DNA of 64,000 nucleotides from contig NZ_JADHDT010000006.1 in the NCBI RefSeq assembly GCF_016820445.1, positions 62,001 to 126,000 of the forward strand. The letters run 5' to 3'. Made by a program: the position numbers and the translations under genes. Source of the DNA: Sphingomonas beigongshangi. GTDB lineage: Bacteria > Pseudomonadota > Alphaproteobacteria > Sphingomonadales > Sphingomonadaceae. A model generated the notes under the pieces. The model worked only from the letters and a program-made list of their open reading frames with translations, was not told the origin of the DNA and did not search any database. This document shows, piece by piece, positions 17,290-25,622 of this stretch; positions within the stretch are counted from its first letter, which is position 1; every line of letters starts with the position of its first letter.

Positions 17290-20200
17290 ATGATGAACCG
17301 CACGACGGCGCCGCGCACTCTCGTCAAGCGCAGGGTTGATACCGCTACCAGTCTTGTCGTCCTGGCGAGCGCCATGCTTGCCGCCCCGGCGTTCGCGGCG
17401 CCCTCGCCGACGCCGCAGACCGTTGCCGATCCGACCCGATCGGCCGATCCCGCGGCGCCCGACCAGTCGGTCAAGCCTTCCTCCACCACCGACGGCACGA
17501 CCGACGCGCCGCAGGCCGAAAGCGGCGGCGGCGGCAGCGACATCGTCATCACCGGCACGCGCATCACCGCGAACGGCTACAACGCGCCGACGCCGACCAC
17601 CGTCATCGGCGAGGACCAGATCCTCAAGAACGCGCAGCCCAACATCTTCAACACGATCGCGCAGCTGCCGTCGCTGCAGGGGTCGACCGGCGCGACGACC
17701 GGCACGTTCAGCACGTCGAGCGGCCAGCAAGGTCTCAGCTCCTTCTCGCTGCGCGGGCTGGGCACGATCCGGACGCTGACGCTGCTCGACGGGCAACGCG
17801 TCGTCGGCGCCAACGTCACCGGCGTGCCCGACATCAGCCAGTTTCCGCAGTTGCTGATCAAGCGCGTCGACGTCGTAACGGGCGGCGCCTCCGCCTCCTA
17901 TGGCTCGGATGCGGTCGGCGGCGTCATCAACTTCATCACCGACACCCGCTTCACCGGGTTCAAGGGCAACCTGCAGACCGGCGTCACCACCTATGGCGAC
18001 GACGGGCAGGTGCTGGCCCAGCTCGCGGTCGGCAAGGCGTTCGCGGGCGACAAGCTCCACGTCATCCTCAGCGGCGAATACGCCAAGGACCAGGGAGTCG
18101 GCCCCGGCTTCTTCGGCGAAGACCTCGCCGGCAGCCGCGACTGGTATCGCGCCACGACGCTGATCGACACCGGCAACCGCAACGGCGGCACGCCACAGTT
18201 CCTGTACCGCGATCACGGCCAGGCGTATCAATATACGCGCTACGGCCTGATCAGCAGCGGCCCGCTCCAGGGGACGGCCTTCGACGTCAACGGAAACCCC
18301 TTCCCGTTCCAATACGGCTCGAACGGCGTGCCGTCGAAGACCGCGGGCGGGAACGTCATCGGCTGCTATGTCGGCTTTTGCGTCGGCGGCGATCAATCGG
18401 GCCATGTCGGCTCCGGCACGTCCCTGCAATCGGCGCTGGAGCGGATCAATGGCTTCACCCGCGTGGGCTATGACATCGCGCCGGATACCGAGCTCTACGT
18501 CACCGCCAACATCGCGCAGGTGAAGACCAGCAACCAGCCGAACCCCGGTGCCGCCAAGACCGGCCTGACCATCCAGTGTTCCAATCCCTACCTGCCCGCG
18601 TCGATCCAGCAGCAGTGCGCCGCCAACGGCATAACCAGCTTCGGCTACGGCCTCAGCAACGCGATCCTGCCCAACATCAAGGTCAATACCGATCGCCGCC
18701 AATATCGCTTAGTCGGCGGCCTGAAGGGCAAGGCCGACATGTTCGGGTCCGACTGGACCTATGACGTCTATTACGAGCACGGCATCAACGTCACCGACAT
18801 CAACGTCGACAACATCAGCCTGAACGGCCGCTACAACCAGGCGATCAACGCGACGACCCTCAACGGCCAGATCGTCTGCGCCGATGCGACGGCGCGTGCC
18901 AACGGCTGCCAGCCGATCAACATCTTCGGCGGAGCGACGCCGAGCGCGGCGGCGCTCGCCTATATCGTTCCGAAGAACGGGCCGTTCCAACATACGCGCC
19001 AGACGCAGGATGCCGCGGCGGCCAGCATCTCGGGGACGCCCATCGACCTGTGGGCAGGCCCGCTCGCGGTGGCCATGGGCGTCGAATACCGACGTGAAGC
19101 CTATCGCGTGAACGCCGACCCCTATGGCGCGGGCGTTTCGGCGATCAGCCCCAATTCGGCGGCCTATCCGGCAGATCCGATCCTCAACTCCACCGTCGGC
19201 AGCAATTGGTACGCCGGAAATTACAAGAACGGGTCGGGCAAATACAACGTCTTCGAAAGCTTCCTCGAACTGAACCTGCCGATCCTCGATTCGGGCACGC
19301 TGGGCAAGGCCAACGTCAACGTCGCCGGCCGCGCGACGAAATATTCGACGTCGGGCGTCATCTACGCCTGGAAGATCGGCGGCAGCTGGGAAACACCGAT
19401 CGACGGCCTGCGGCTGCGCGCCGTCACGTCGCGCGACGTGCGCGCGCCGAACCTGTCCGAACTGTTCGCGGCGCCGACGACCACGACCGTCCCCAATTTC
19501 ACCGATCCGCGCAAGACGGCGGCCAATCCCAACGGTCGCCAGTTGCTCATCATCCAGAACACGATCGGCAATCCCAACCTGCGTCCGGAGACCGCCCGGA
19601 GCACCGAAGCGGGCATCGTCTACGCGCGACCGTCGTGGCTGCCGGGGCTGAGCCTGTCGTTCGACTATTACAAGATCAAGGTCAGCGACGTCGTCTCCAG
19701 CCTGTCGGCGCAGCAGATCGTCAACCTGTGCTTCATCTCCAACCTGCCCGACACGTGCGGCGCCTTCAACCTCGACATACCGGCAGGCACGAACCAGACG
19801 CCGTTCGTCAACGTGCAGTCGTTCAATCTCGCCGCGATCAAGACCGAAGGCTTCGACATCGAGGCGAGCTACCAGTGGCGCAACCCGCTGGGTCTGGGCG
19901 GCACCTTCACCGCGCGCGGTCTCGGCACCCATGTCATCAACTTCATCACCGACCCCGGCCTGCCCGGCACGGTGCCGGTCGACAGTGCCGGCGCCAATTC
20001 CGGCGCGACGCCCAAATGGAAGTGGCTCGCGATCGAAAGCTACGACAACGACGCCTTCAGCCTGACGCTGCAACAGCGCTGGTTCAGTGACGGCGTGATC
20101 GGCAACCAGTATGTCGTTTGCTCGACCAACTGCCCCGTCTCGACCGCGAACAACCCGACGATCGACCGGGCGTTCATGAAGGGTGCCTTCTACTTCGACA

Positions 20201-20373
20201 TCGGCGGCTCGCTCAACGTGACCAAGGCGGTCAGCATGTTCTTCAAGGTCGACAATCTGTTCGACCACGATCCCGAGCCGTCGCCGCAGACCAACACCGG
20301 CCTCGACGTCAATCCCGCGCTCTACGACACGCTCGGCCGCTTCTACCGCATCGGCTTGCGGGCCCGCTTCTGA
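17290..20373 (+). CDS. TonB-dependent outer-membrane receptor
   Basis: This 1027-residue receptor has a signal peptide ending near AAPAFA, a Pro/Thr-rich linker with a TonB-box-like IVITGTRI, a plug domain (PTPTTVIGEDQILKNAQPN, SLRGLGTIRTLTLLDGQRVV, DVVTGGASASYGSDAVGGVI) and a long beta-barrel ending in GLRARF with a terminal phenylalanine. The plug and barrel resemble sphingomonad/Xanthomonas receptors used for carbohydrate uptake rather than siderophore receptors, which matches the neighbours. The ATG at 17290 starts the signal peptide. A hairpin lies in its leader and a terminator follows the gene. Substrate not determined; the lyase-like protein upstream suggests an oligosaccharide. Confidence 0.92.
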   Translation: MMNRTTAPRTLVKRRVDTATSLVVLASAMLAAPAFAAPSPTPQTVADPTRSADPAAPDQSVKPSSTTDGTTDAPQAESGGGGSDIVITGTRITANGYNAPTPTTVIGEDQILKNAQPNIFNTIAQLPSLQGSTGATTGTFSTSSGQQGLSSFSLRGLGTIRTLTLLDGQRVVGANVTGVPDISQFPQLLIKRVDVVTGGASASYGSDAVGGVINFITDTRFTGFKGNLQTGVTTYGDDGQVLAQLAVGKAFAGDKLHVILSGEYAKDQGVGPGFFGEDLAGSRDWYRATTLIDTGNRNGGTPQFLYRDHGQAYQYTRYGLISSGPLQGTAFDVNGNPFPFQYGSNGVPSKTAGGNVIGCYVGFCVGGDQSGHVGSGTSLQSALERINGFTRVGYDIAPDTELYVTANIAQVKTSNQPNPGAAKTGLTIQCSNPYLPASIQQQCAANGITSFGYGLSNAILPNIKVNTDRRQYRLVGGLKGKADMFGSDWTYDVYYEHGINVTDINVDNISLNGRYNQAINATTLNGQIVCADATARANGCQPINIFGGATPSAAALAYIVPKNGPFQHTRQTQDAAAASISGTPIDLWAGPLAVAMGVEYRREAYRVNADPYGAGVSAISPNSAAYPADPILNSTVGSNWYAGNYKNGSGKYNVFESFLELNLPILDSGTLGKANVNVAGRATKYSTSGVIYAWKIGGSWETPIDGLRLRAVTSRDVRAPNLSELFAAPTTTTVPNFTDPRKTAANPNGRQLLIIQNTIGNPNLRPETARSTEAGIVYARPSWLPGLSLSFDYYKIKVSDVVSSLSAQQIVNLCFISNLPDTCGAFNLDIPAGTNQTPFVNVQSFNLAAIKTEGFDIEASYQWRNPLGLGGTFTARGLGTHVINFITDPGLPGTVPVDSAGANSGATPKWKWLAIESYDNDAFSLTLQQRWFSDGVIGNQYVVCSTNCPVSTANNPTIDRAFMKGAFYFDIGGSLNVTKAVSMFFKVDNLFDHDPEPSPQTNTGLDVNPALYDTLGRFYRIGLRARF

Positions 20374-20387
20374 TCCCTCCCCCCCTC

Positions 20388-20426
20388 GCGCCACTCCGGA
20401 CGAACCGTCCCGGGTGGCGCCTTTGT
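20388..20426 (+). terminator. Intrinsic terminator after TonB receptor
   Basis: GCGCCAC at 20388-20394 pairs with GTGGCGC at 20414-20420, with additional pairing inside, followed by CTTTGTC. It sits 15 bases after the receptor stop codon. Confidence 0.65.
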
Positions 20427-20543
20427 CTCCGCCGCGCCACAGCACAAAATCCGCGTCGACGGACCAATATTTGGCTTTATTCTGCGCTACTTATCGATGA
20501 GCACATCGGCATCGGCCCACCGCCGCAACCCTGAGGACACGCC

Positions 20544-21653
20544 ATGGACATGCTGCGACGCGATTTCCTGATCGGGGCCACCGCGCTCGCCGCCGCGTCC
20601 CGGGCGGTGGCGCAGGGGCGCTCGCGGCCGCTCGGCTATGCGATCGTGGGACTCGGCAGTTACGGGCTCGACCGGATCATCCCGGAGTTCAGGAACTGCC
20701 GGCACAGTCGCCTCGCCGCCGTGGTCAGCGGCGATCCCGCCAAGGCCCGTCGCGTCGCCGCCGAGCATGGCCTCGGCGAACGCGCGATCTATTCCTATGC
20801 CGATTTCGACCGCATCCGCGACAATCCCGACGTCGACATCGTCTATGTCTGCCTGCCCAACGCGATGCATGCCGAATACACGATCCGCGCGGCGCGCGCC
20901 GGCAAGCATGTCATGTGCGAGAAACCGATGGCGACGTCGGTCGCGGAGGCCGAAGCGATGATCGCGGCCTGCAAGCGCGCAGGCCGCAAGCTGATGATCG
21001 GATATCGCGTGCACTTCGAACCCACCAACCTCGAGGCGATGCGACTGGCGCGCAGCGGCGTGGCGGGCCGGATCCGCTACGTCCGTTCGGAGCACGGCTT
21101 CGTCCAGCGCGACCCCAGCAAGTGGCGACTGAAGAAAGCGCTGTCGGGCGGCGGGTCGCTGATGGACATGGGGATCTACAGCCTGCAGGCGGCGCGCTAC
21201 ATGACCGGCGAGGAGCCGATCGCGGTGACCGCGCGCGAGTCCACCGATCGCCGCGACCCGCGATTCGCCGAGGTCGAGGACATCATCGACTGGACGCTCG
21301 AATTCCCGTCGGGCGCGGTCGCGAGCTGCCAGTCGATGTACAGCGCCAACCAGAACCATGTCCTGCTGATGGGCGACAAGGGCCGGATCGAGCTGGAGCC
21401 GGCGACGCGCTATTCCGACAACAGGATGTGGACGGGCGCGGACGGCCGGGAACAGGCGGTCGTCGTGCCGGCGGGCGCCGCCGCGACGCAGTTCGCGGGG
21501 CAGCTCGACCATCTGGCGGACTGTATCGCGACGGGGCGCGAGCCGATCGTCTCGGGCGAGGAGGGCTTGCGCGACATGCGGATCATCGAGGCCATCTATC
21601 GCTCCGCGCGCGAAGGCCGCACGATCCGCCTGACACCGGGCGGTCGCGCATGA
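20544..21653 (+). CDS. Exported Gfo/Idh/MocA-family oxidoreductase
   Basis: This 369-residue NAD(P)-dependent oxidoreductase carries a twin-arginine signal (MLRRDFLIGATALAAAS) and so is predicted to be folded with its cofactor and exported to the periplasm. The Rossmann motif is VGLGSYG. The family EKP motif (HVMCEKPMATS) and the C-terminal domain (GYRVHFEPTNLEAMRLARSG, GGGSLMDMGIYSLQAARYMTG) follow. It resembles glucose-fructose oxidoreductase, which oxidises glucose to gluconolactone with a tightly bound NADP. The ATG has GAGGA 6 bases upstream. Its stop overlaps the next gene (ATGA). With a gluconolactonase-like gene in the same operon, sugar to lactone to aldonate conversion is a natural reading. 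Substrate is inferred only. Confidence 0.88.
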   Translation: MDMLRRDFLIGATALAAASRAVAQGRSRPLGYAIVGLGSYGLDRIIPEFRNCRHSRLAAVVSGDPAKARRVAAEHGLGERAIYSYADFDRIRDNPDVDIVYVCLPNAMHAEYTIRAARAGKHVMCEKPMATSVAEAEAMIAACKRAGRKLMIGYRVHFEPTNLEAMRLARSGVAGRIRYVRSEHGFVQRDPSKWRLKKALSGGGSLMDMGIYSLQAARYMTGEEPIAVTARESTDRRDPRFAEVEDIIDWTLEFPSGAVASCQSMYSANQNHVLLMGDKGRIELEPATRYSDNRMWTGADGREQAVVVPAGAAATQFAGQLDHLADCIATGREPIVSGEEGLRDMRIIEAIYRSAREGRTIRLTPGGRA

Positions 21654-22153
21654 TCCGCGGGATAGCCCTGTGCGGGGCGGCGCTCGCCGGCCTGATCGTT
21701 GGGCTCCCCGCGCGCGCACAAAGCGCCGATCCGACGAGCGTCGCGAGCAGCGCCGAGGTCGAGGCGGCGATCGTCGGAATAGAGCGCGACATGAAGCCGG
21801 GCCAAGGTTTCCTGTGGCGACCGCTGGTACAGGCCGGCGGATCGGTCGCGGCACTGGAATATTGGCGCAAACCGGGTCGCCCGGCCGTCCACCCCACCGA
21901 GACGGAATATGCCATCGTCGTCGCGGGCGAGGGTTCGCTGGTGTCAGGCGGGCAGCTCGCCGATCCCAGCGTGACGCGGCCGGGACTTACCGAGGGCAGC
22001 GCGATCAAGCACGGCACCACCCGCGCGCTGCGCAAGGGCGATGTCGTGATGATCCCGGCGGGCGTCCCGCACTGGTTCGGCGTGCGGGGCGGCAAGCTCG
22101 TCCTCCTGGGAATCAAGCTCGCCGCCCCCGCAGCCGCCGCGCCGACGCCATGA
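21650..22153 (+). CDS. Exported cupin-domain protein
   Basis: This 167-residue protein has a Sec-type signal peptide (MIRGIALCGAALAGLIVGLPARA) and a single cupin barrel. The first cupin motif is visible as HPTETEYAIVVAGEGSL and the second as MIPAGVPHWFG, giving His/Glu ligands for a metal. Cupins of this size may be isomerases, dioxygenases or sugar binders; the reaction cannot be named. It is translationally coupled at both ends (ATGA with the oxidoreductase at 21650 and with the lactonase at 22150), which ties it to the same extracytoplasmic pathway. Confidence 0.82.
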   Translation: MIRGIALCGAALAGLIVGLPARAQSADPTSVASSAEVEAAIVGIERDMKPGQGFLWRPLVQAGGSVAALEYWRKPGRPAVHPTETEYAIVVAGEGSLVSGGQLADPSVTRPGLTEGSAIKHGTTRALRKGDVVMIPAGVPHWFGVRGGKLVLLGIKLAAPAAAAPTP

Positions 22154-23181
22154 TGTCCCAAGCGACCACCGGCACCTTCGCCCCGAGCCGGCGGTTGGTG
22201 CTGGGGGCAGCACTGGCCATGGCCGCGGCGCCGGGTGCGAGCGCGGCGGCTTTCGCCCCGCGCATCCGCCGGCTCGCGCCCCACTTCGACCGTTTCGTGT
22301 CGCCGGATGCCAGGATCGAGGTCGTCGCGACGGGAATCCGCTGGGCGGAGGGACCCGTCTGGGTCGATGCCGGCAGTTACCTGCTGTTCTCCGACCCACC
22401 GGCGAACGTGGTGCGGCGCTGGCGGCCAGGCGGTCGGGCGACGCCCTTCCTCACTCCGTCGGGCCTCGCGAACCCCGACCCCACCATTACCCGCGAGCCC
22501 GGCGCCAACGGCCTGGCGATCGATCGCCGCGGCAGGCTCCTGATCGCGAACAGCGGCGGCCGCTCGATCGACCGGCTCGATCTCGGGACGATGACGCGCG
22601 AAGTGCTGGTCGACCGGTTCGAGGGCAAGCGCTTCAACAGCCCGAACGACCTCCACGTCGCCCGGGACGGCACGATCTACTTCACCGACCCGCCTTACGG
22701 ATTGCAGGATCCTGACAGGTCGGCGGCGAGGGAGATGTCTGTCAACGGCGTCTACCGGCGCGGCGCCGACGGCACGGTGACGCTGATCGACGACAGCCTG
22801 ACGCGGCCCAACGGTATCGCGCTGTCGCCGGACGAACACCGGCTCTACGTCTCGGTGTCGGACGAAACGGCGCCGCGAATCCTCGTCTACGATCTCGACG
22901 AACGGGGGCGCCCGTCCCGGTCGCGCGTGCTGCTCGATGCCAGACCGATGCAGGGCCCGGAGGCACCCGGCCTGCCGGACGGCATGAAGGTCGCGCGGGA
23001 CGGGGCGCTGGTCTGCTCCGTACCGGGCGGAATGATGTTTCTATCGCCCGACGCGGAACCGCTCGGTCTGATTTCAATCGGCGCGCCTATCGCCAATTGC
23101 GCCTTTGGCGAGCACGGTGGCGCCCTGTACCTCGCCGCTTCCGACCGCATATTGCGGTTACCGCTCAAGCACATGGGCTAG
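22150..23181 (+). CDS. Exported SMP-30/gluconolactonase-family protein
   Basis: This 343-residue protein has an arginine-pair signal (SRRLVLGAALAMAAAPGASA) and a six-bladed SMP-30/gluconolactonase/LRE propeller. Metal-site and family features include AEGPVWV near residue 65, GANGLAIDRRGRLLIANSG, NSPNDLHVARDGTIYFTDPPYGL and LTRPNGIALSPDEHRLYVS. Such enzymes hydrolyse sugar lactones to aldonic acids with a divalent metal. Start at 22150 (ATGATG) overlaps the cupin stop, so this is the last gene of a three-gene operon. The likely product, an aldonate, could be taken in by the gluconate permease at 11237. Confidence 0.88.
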   Translation: MMSQATTGTFAPSRRLVLGAALAMAAAPGASAAAFAPRIRRLAPHFDRFVSPDARIEVVATGIRWAEGPVWVDAGSYLLFSDPPANVVRRWRPGGRATPFLTPSGLANPDPTITREPGANGLAIDRRGRLLIANSGGRSIDRLDLGTMTREVLVDRFEGKRFNSPNDLHVARDGTIYFTDPPYGLQDPDRSAAREMSVNGVYRRGADGTVTLIDDSLTRPNGIALSPDEHRLYVSVSDETAPRILVYDLDERGRPSRSRVLLDARPMQGPEAPGLPDGMKVARDGALVCSVPGGMMFLSPDAEPLGLISIGAPIANCAFGEHGGALYLAASDRILRLPLKHMG

Positions 23182-23586
23182 GTCTGCATCTGCGGACTGC
23201 CCACGGACCCATGCCTGTCCGTCGAACTGGCGCGACGTCGAGGGGTCGATACCTGATGACTGCGCGATTAAAGCTGCACGAATGGTCCGCACCGCGCGCG
23301 GGCACGCCAGCTCCGCCGACCCGTCGCCTGAACGCGCATCCGCTTCCTGGCCATCGCCACCGGAGAGAGGACAGGCAAATTCCCTGAAGGGTTTCGGATA
23401 CCGGCAGGCGTGCGAAATGTTCTGGCATTTCCCGCGCGCGGACCACGGCGCCGAAAGCAAGGCGGTCATGGTCGGCGCCGACGCCGCCGGATCATGCTGT
23501 CAGATCCGGAAGCGCCGAACGCCCTCCGCCGTCGCCGCGTCAGGCGGTCGCCGACGACTCGGCAAACTGTGCGACGTCGCGGAGGG
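23182..23586. other. Intergenic stretch, 405 bases
   Basis: This lies between the convergent lactonase and glmS genes. Small frames here have no ribosome-binding site or recognisable product. Two hairpins are visible: CCGGATC at 23487-23493 with GATCCGG at 23503-23509, and GAAATG/CATTTC around 23415-23432. Either could end transcription, but neither has a T-run. No RNA gene recognised. Confidence 0.5.
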
Positions 23587-25410
23587 TCACTCCACCGTCA
23601 CGGACTTTGCAAGGTTGCGCGGCTGGTCGACGTCCGTCCCCTTGGCGACGGCGACATGATAGGCGAGCAGCTGCACCGGCACCGCATAGACCAGCGGCGC
23701 GATCAGCGGATGCACCTTGGGCATGGTGATCGTCGCGACGCAACCTTCGCCGGCGGCCTGGATGCCGTCATAATCGCTGATCAGGATGACCTTGCCCCCG
23801 CGCGCCTGGACTTCCTGCATGTTGCTGACGGTCTTTTCGAACAGCGGACCGGAGGGGGCGATGACGATCACCGGCACATTCTCGTCGATCAGCGCGATCG
23901 GACCGTGCTTCATTTCGCCCGCCGCATAGCCTTCGGCATGGATGTAGCTGATCTCCTTGAGCTTCAGCGCACCCTCGAGGGCGAGCGGATAATCCGTGCC
24001 GCGGCCGAGATACAGGACGTCCCGCGCCGAAGCGACGACGCCGGCCATGTCCTGGATCGATTCGTCATAGGCGAGCGCAGCGTTGAGGGAGGCCGGCGCC
24101 TCGCCCAGGTGGCGGACGATCAGCTTCTCCTCGCCCGGCTTCAGCTGCCCCTTAGCCTGCGCCAGATTGGCGGCAAGCGCGGCGAGTACCGCGAGCTGGC
24201 AGGTGAACGCCTTGGTGCTGGCGACGCCGATCTCGGGTCCCGCATGCGTCGGAAGGAGCAGGTCGGCCTCGCGCGCCATCGAGCTGGTCGGCACGTTGAC
24301 GACCGCGGCGATCTTCTGCCCCTCGCTCTTGGCGTGACGCAGCGCGGCGAGCGTATCCGCGGTCTCGCCCGACTGGCTGATGACGATCATCAGCCCTCCC
24401 TGCTCCATCACCGGCGCGCGGTAGCGGAACTCGGACGCGACATCGAGGTCGACGGGCACGCGCGCGAACTGCTCGAACCAGTATTTCGCGACCATGCCGG
24501 CGTAGAAGCTGGTGCCGCACGCGACGATGGTGACGCGCTTCACCGCCGAAAGGTCGAAATCCGGGATCGGCAGCGTGACCCGCTCCTCCATCCGCTGGAG
24601 GTAGGACCGCAGCGTCTGCGCGACGACGATCGGCTGCTCGTAGATCTCCTTGAGCATGTAGTGGCGGTGGTTGCCCTTGGAGATCAGCTCGCCCGTCACG
24701 CCGGAGATGGTGATGGGACGCTCGACCGGATTGTTGTCGCGATCGTAGACCTGTGCGCCATCGTTGGTGCAGACCACCCAGTCGCCTTCGTCGAGATAGG
24801 CGATCCGCTGCGTCAGGGGCGCGAGGGCGAGGGCGTCGGAGCCGAGATAGGTTTCGCCGTCGCCATAGCCGACGACGAGCGGCGAGCCGAGCCGCGCGCC
24901 GATCAGCATGTCGGGATGCTTGCGGAACAGGATGGCCAGCGCGAAGGCGCCATGCAGGCGCGGCAGCACGTCGCGGACCGCGGCGACGGGATCGAGGCCC
25001 GACTCGACCTTCTCGCTGACCAGATGCGCGACGACCTCGGTATCCGTCTCGCTGGTGAACACGCGGCCGCGCGCGATCAGCTCGTCGCGGAGCGCCTTGA
25101 AATTCTCGATGATGCCGTTGTGGACGACCGCGACCTCCTCGGTCACATGCGGATGCGCGTTGTTGGTGGTCGGGCCGCCATGCGTCGCCCAGCGGGTGTG
25201 CGCGATGCCGGTCGTGCCGGCGAGCGGATGCGCGGCGAGTTCCTTGGCGAGATTGACGAGCTTGCCCGACGCGCGCCGCCGTTCGATCGCGCCATCCACG
25301 TCCGTGGCGATGCCCGCCGAGTCGTAGCCGCGATATTCGAGCCGCTTCAGCCCGTCGAGCAGGCGATCCGCGACGTCTTCGTTACCGACGATTCCAACGA
25401 TACCACACAT
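23587..25410 (-). CDS. glmS: Glutamine--fructose-6-phosphate aminotransferase
   Basis: This 607-residue enzyme makes glucosamine-6-phosphate from fructose-6-phosphate and glutamine, the first step toward UDP-GlcNAc. The start MCGIVGIVG places the nucleophilic Cys at position 2 after Met removal. The glutaminase domain shows RGYDSAG and HTRWATHG. Two SIS domains follow (CGTSFYAGMVAKYW, SQSGETADTLAALR, LGRGTDYPLALEGALKLKE), and the protein ends in the conserved RNLAKSVTVE. The open frame upstream of 25410 is not part of the protein. It lies downstream of glmU on the same strand with a 212-base gap. No glmS ribozyme is expected or seen. Confidence 0.97.
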   Translation of the reverse strand: MCGIVGIVGNEDVADRLLDGLKRLEYRGYDSAGIATDVDGAIERRRASGKLVNLAKELAAHPLAGTTGIAHTRWATHGGPTTNNAHPHVTEEVAVVHNGIIENFKALRDELIARGRVFTSETDTEVVAHLVSEKVESGLDPVAAVRDVLPRLHGAFALAILFRKHPDMLIGARLGSPLVVGYGDGETYLGSDALALAPLTQRIAYLDEGDWVVCTNDGAQVYDRDNNPVERPITISGVTGELISKGNHRHYMLKEIYEQPIVVAQTLRSYLQRMEERVTLPIPDFDLSAVKRVTIVACGTSFYAGMVAKYWFEQFARVPVDLDVASEFRYRAPVMEQGGLMIVISQSGETADTLAALRHAKSEGQKIAAVVNVPTSSMAREADLLLPTHAGPEIGVASTKAFTCQLAVLAALAANLAQAKGQLKPGEEKLIVRHLGEAPASLNAALAYDESIQDMAGVVASARDVLYLGRGTDYPLALEGALKLKEISYIHAEGYAAGEMKHGPIALIDENVPVIVIAPSGPLFEKTVSNMQEVQARGGKVILISDYDGIQAAGEGCVATITMPKVHPLIAPLVYAVPVQLLAYHVAVAKGTDVDQPRNLAKSVTVE

Positions 25411-25622
25411 GGAAGAACCTGCTTTCAGATAAGGTAGGACGCACGGGCCCCGGCCCTGCCTGCCGGGAAATCCCTGAAGTTGCAAAGGTAGGACGTAAAT
25501 TTGGCTGGCAAGGGGCCGCGCGACCCGCCAGGCCGGGCGGCGCCCCCGTCGGAACGACGGCGATCACGCGACCATGCGTCGGCAGTGACGCCCGCCATAT
25601 CAGCGAGAGATCGCGCGCGGCT
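25411..25622 (-). promoter_or_regulatory. glmS leader with duplicated 11-mer
   Basis: The gap between glmU and glmS contains AAGGTAGGACG twice in direct orientation on the plus strand, at 25431-25441 and 25485-25495, 54 bases apart. The copies flank a GC-rich palindromic patch (GGCCCCGGCC). They may be binding sites for a regulator of glmS. Confidence 0.35.

Noticed and set aside
25411..25622. glmS ribozyme
   Set aside because: Its conserved core is not visible and the element is a feature of Firmicutes.
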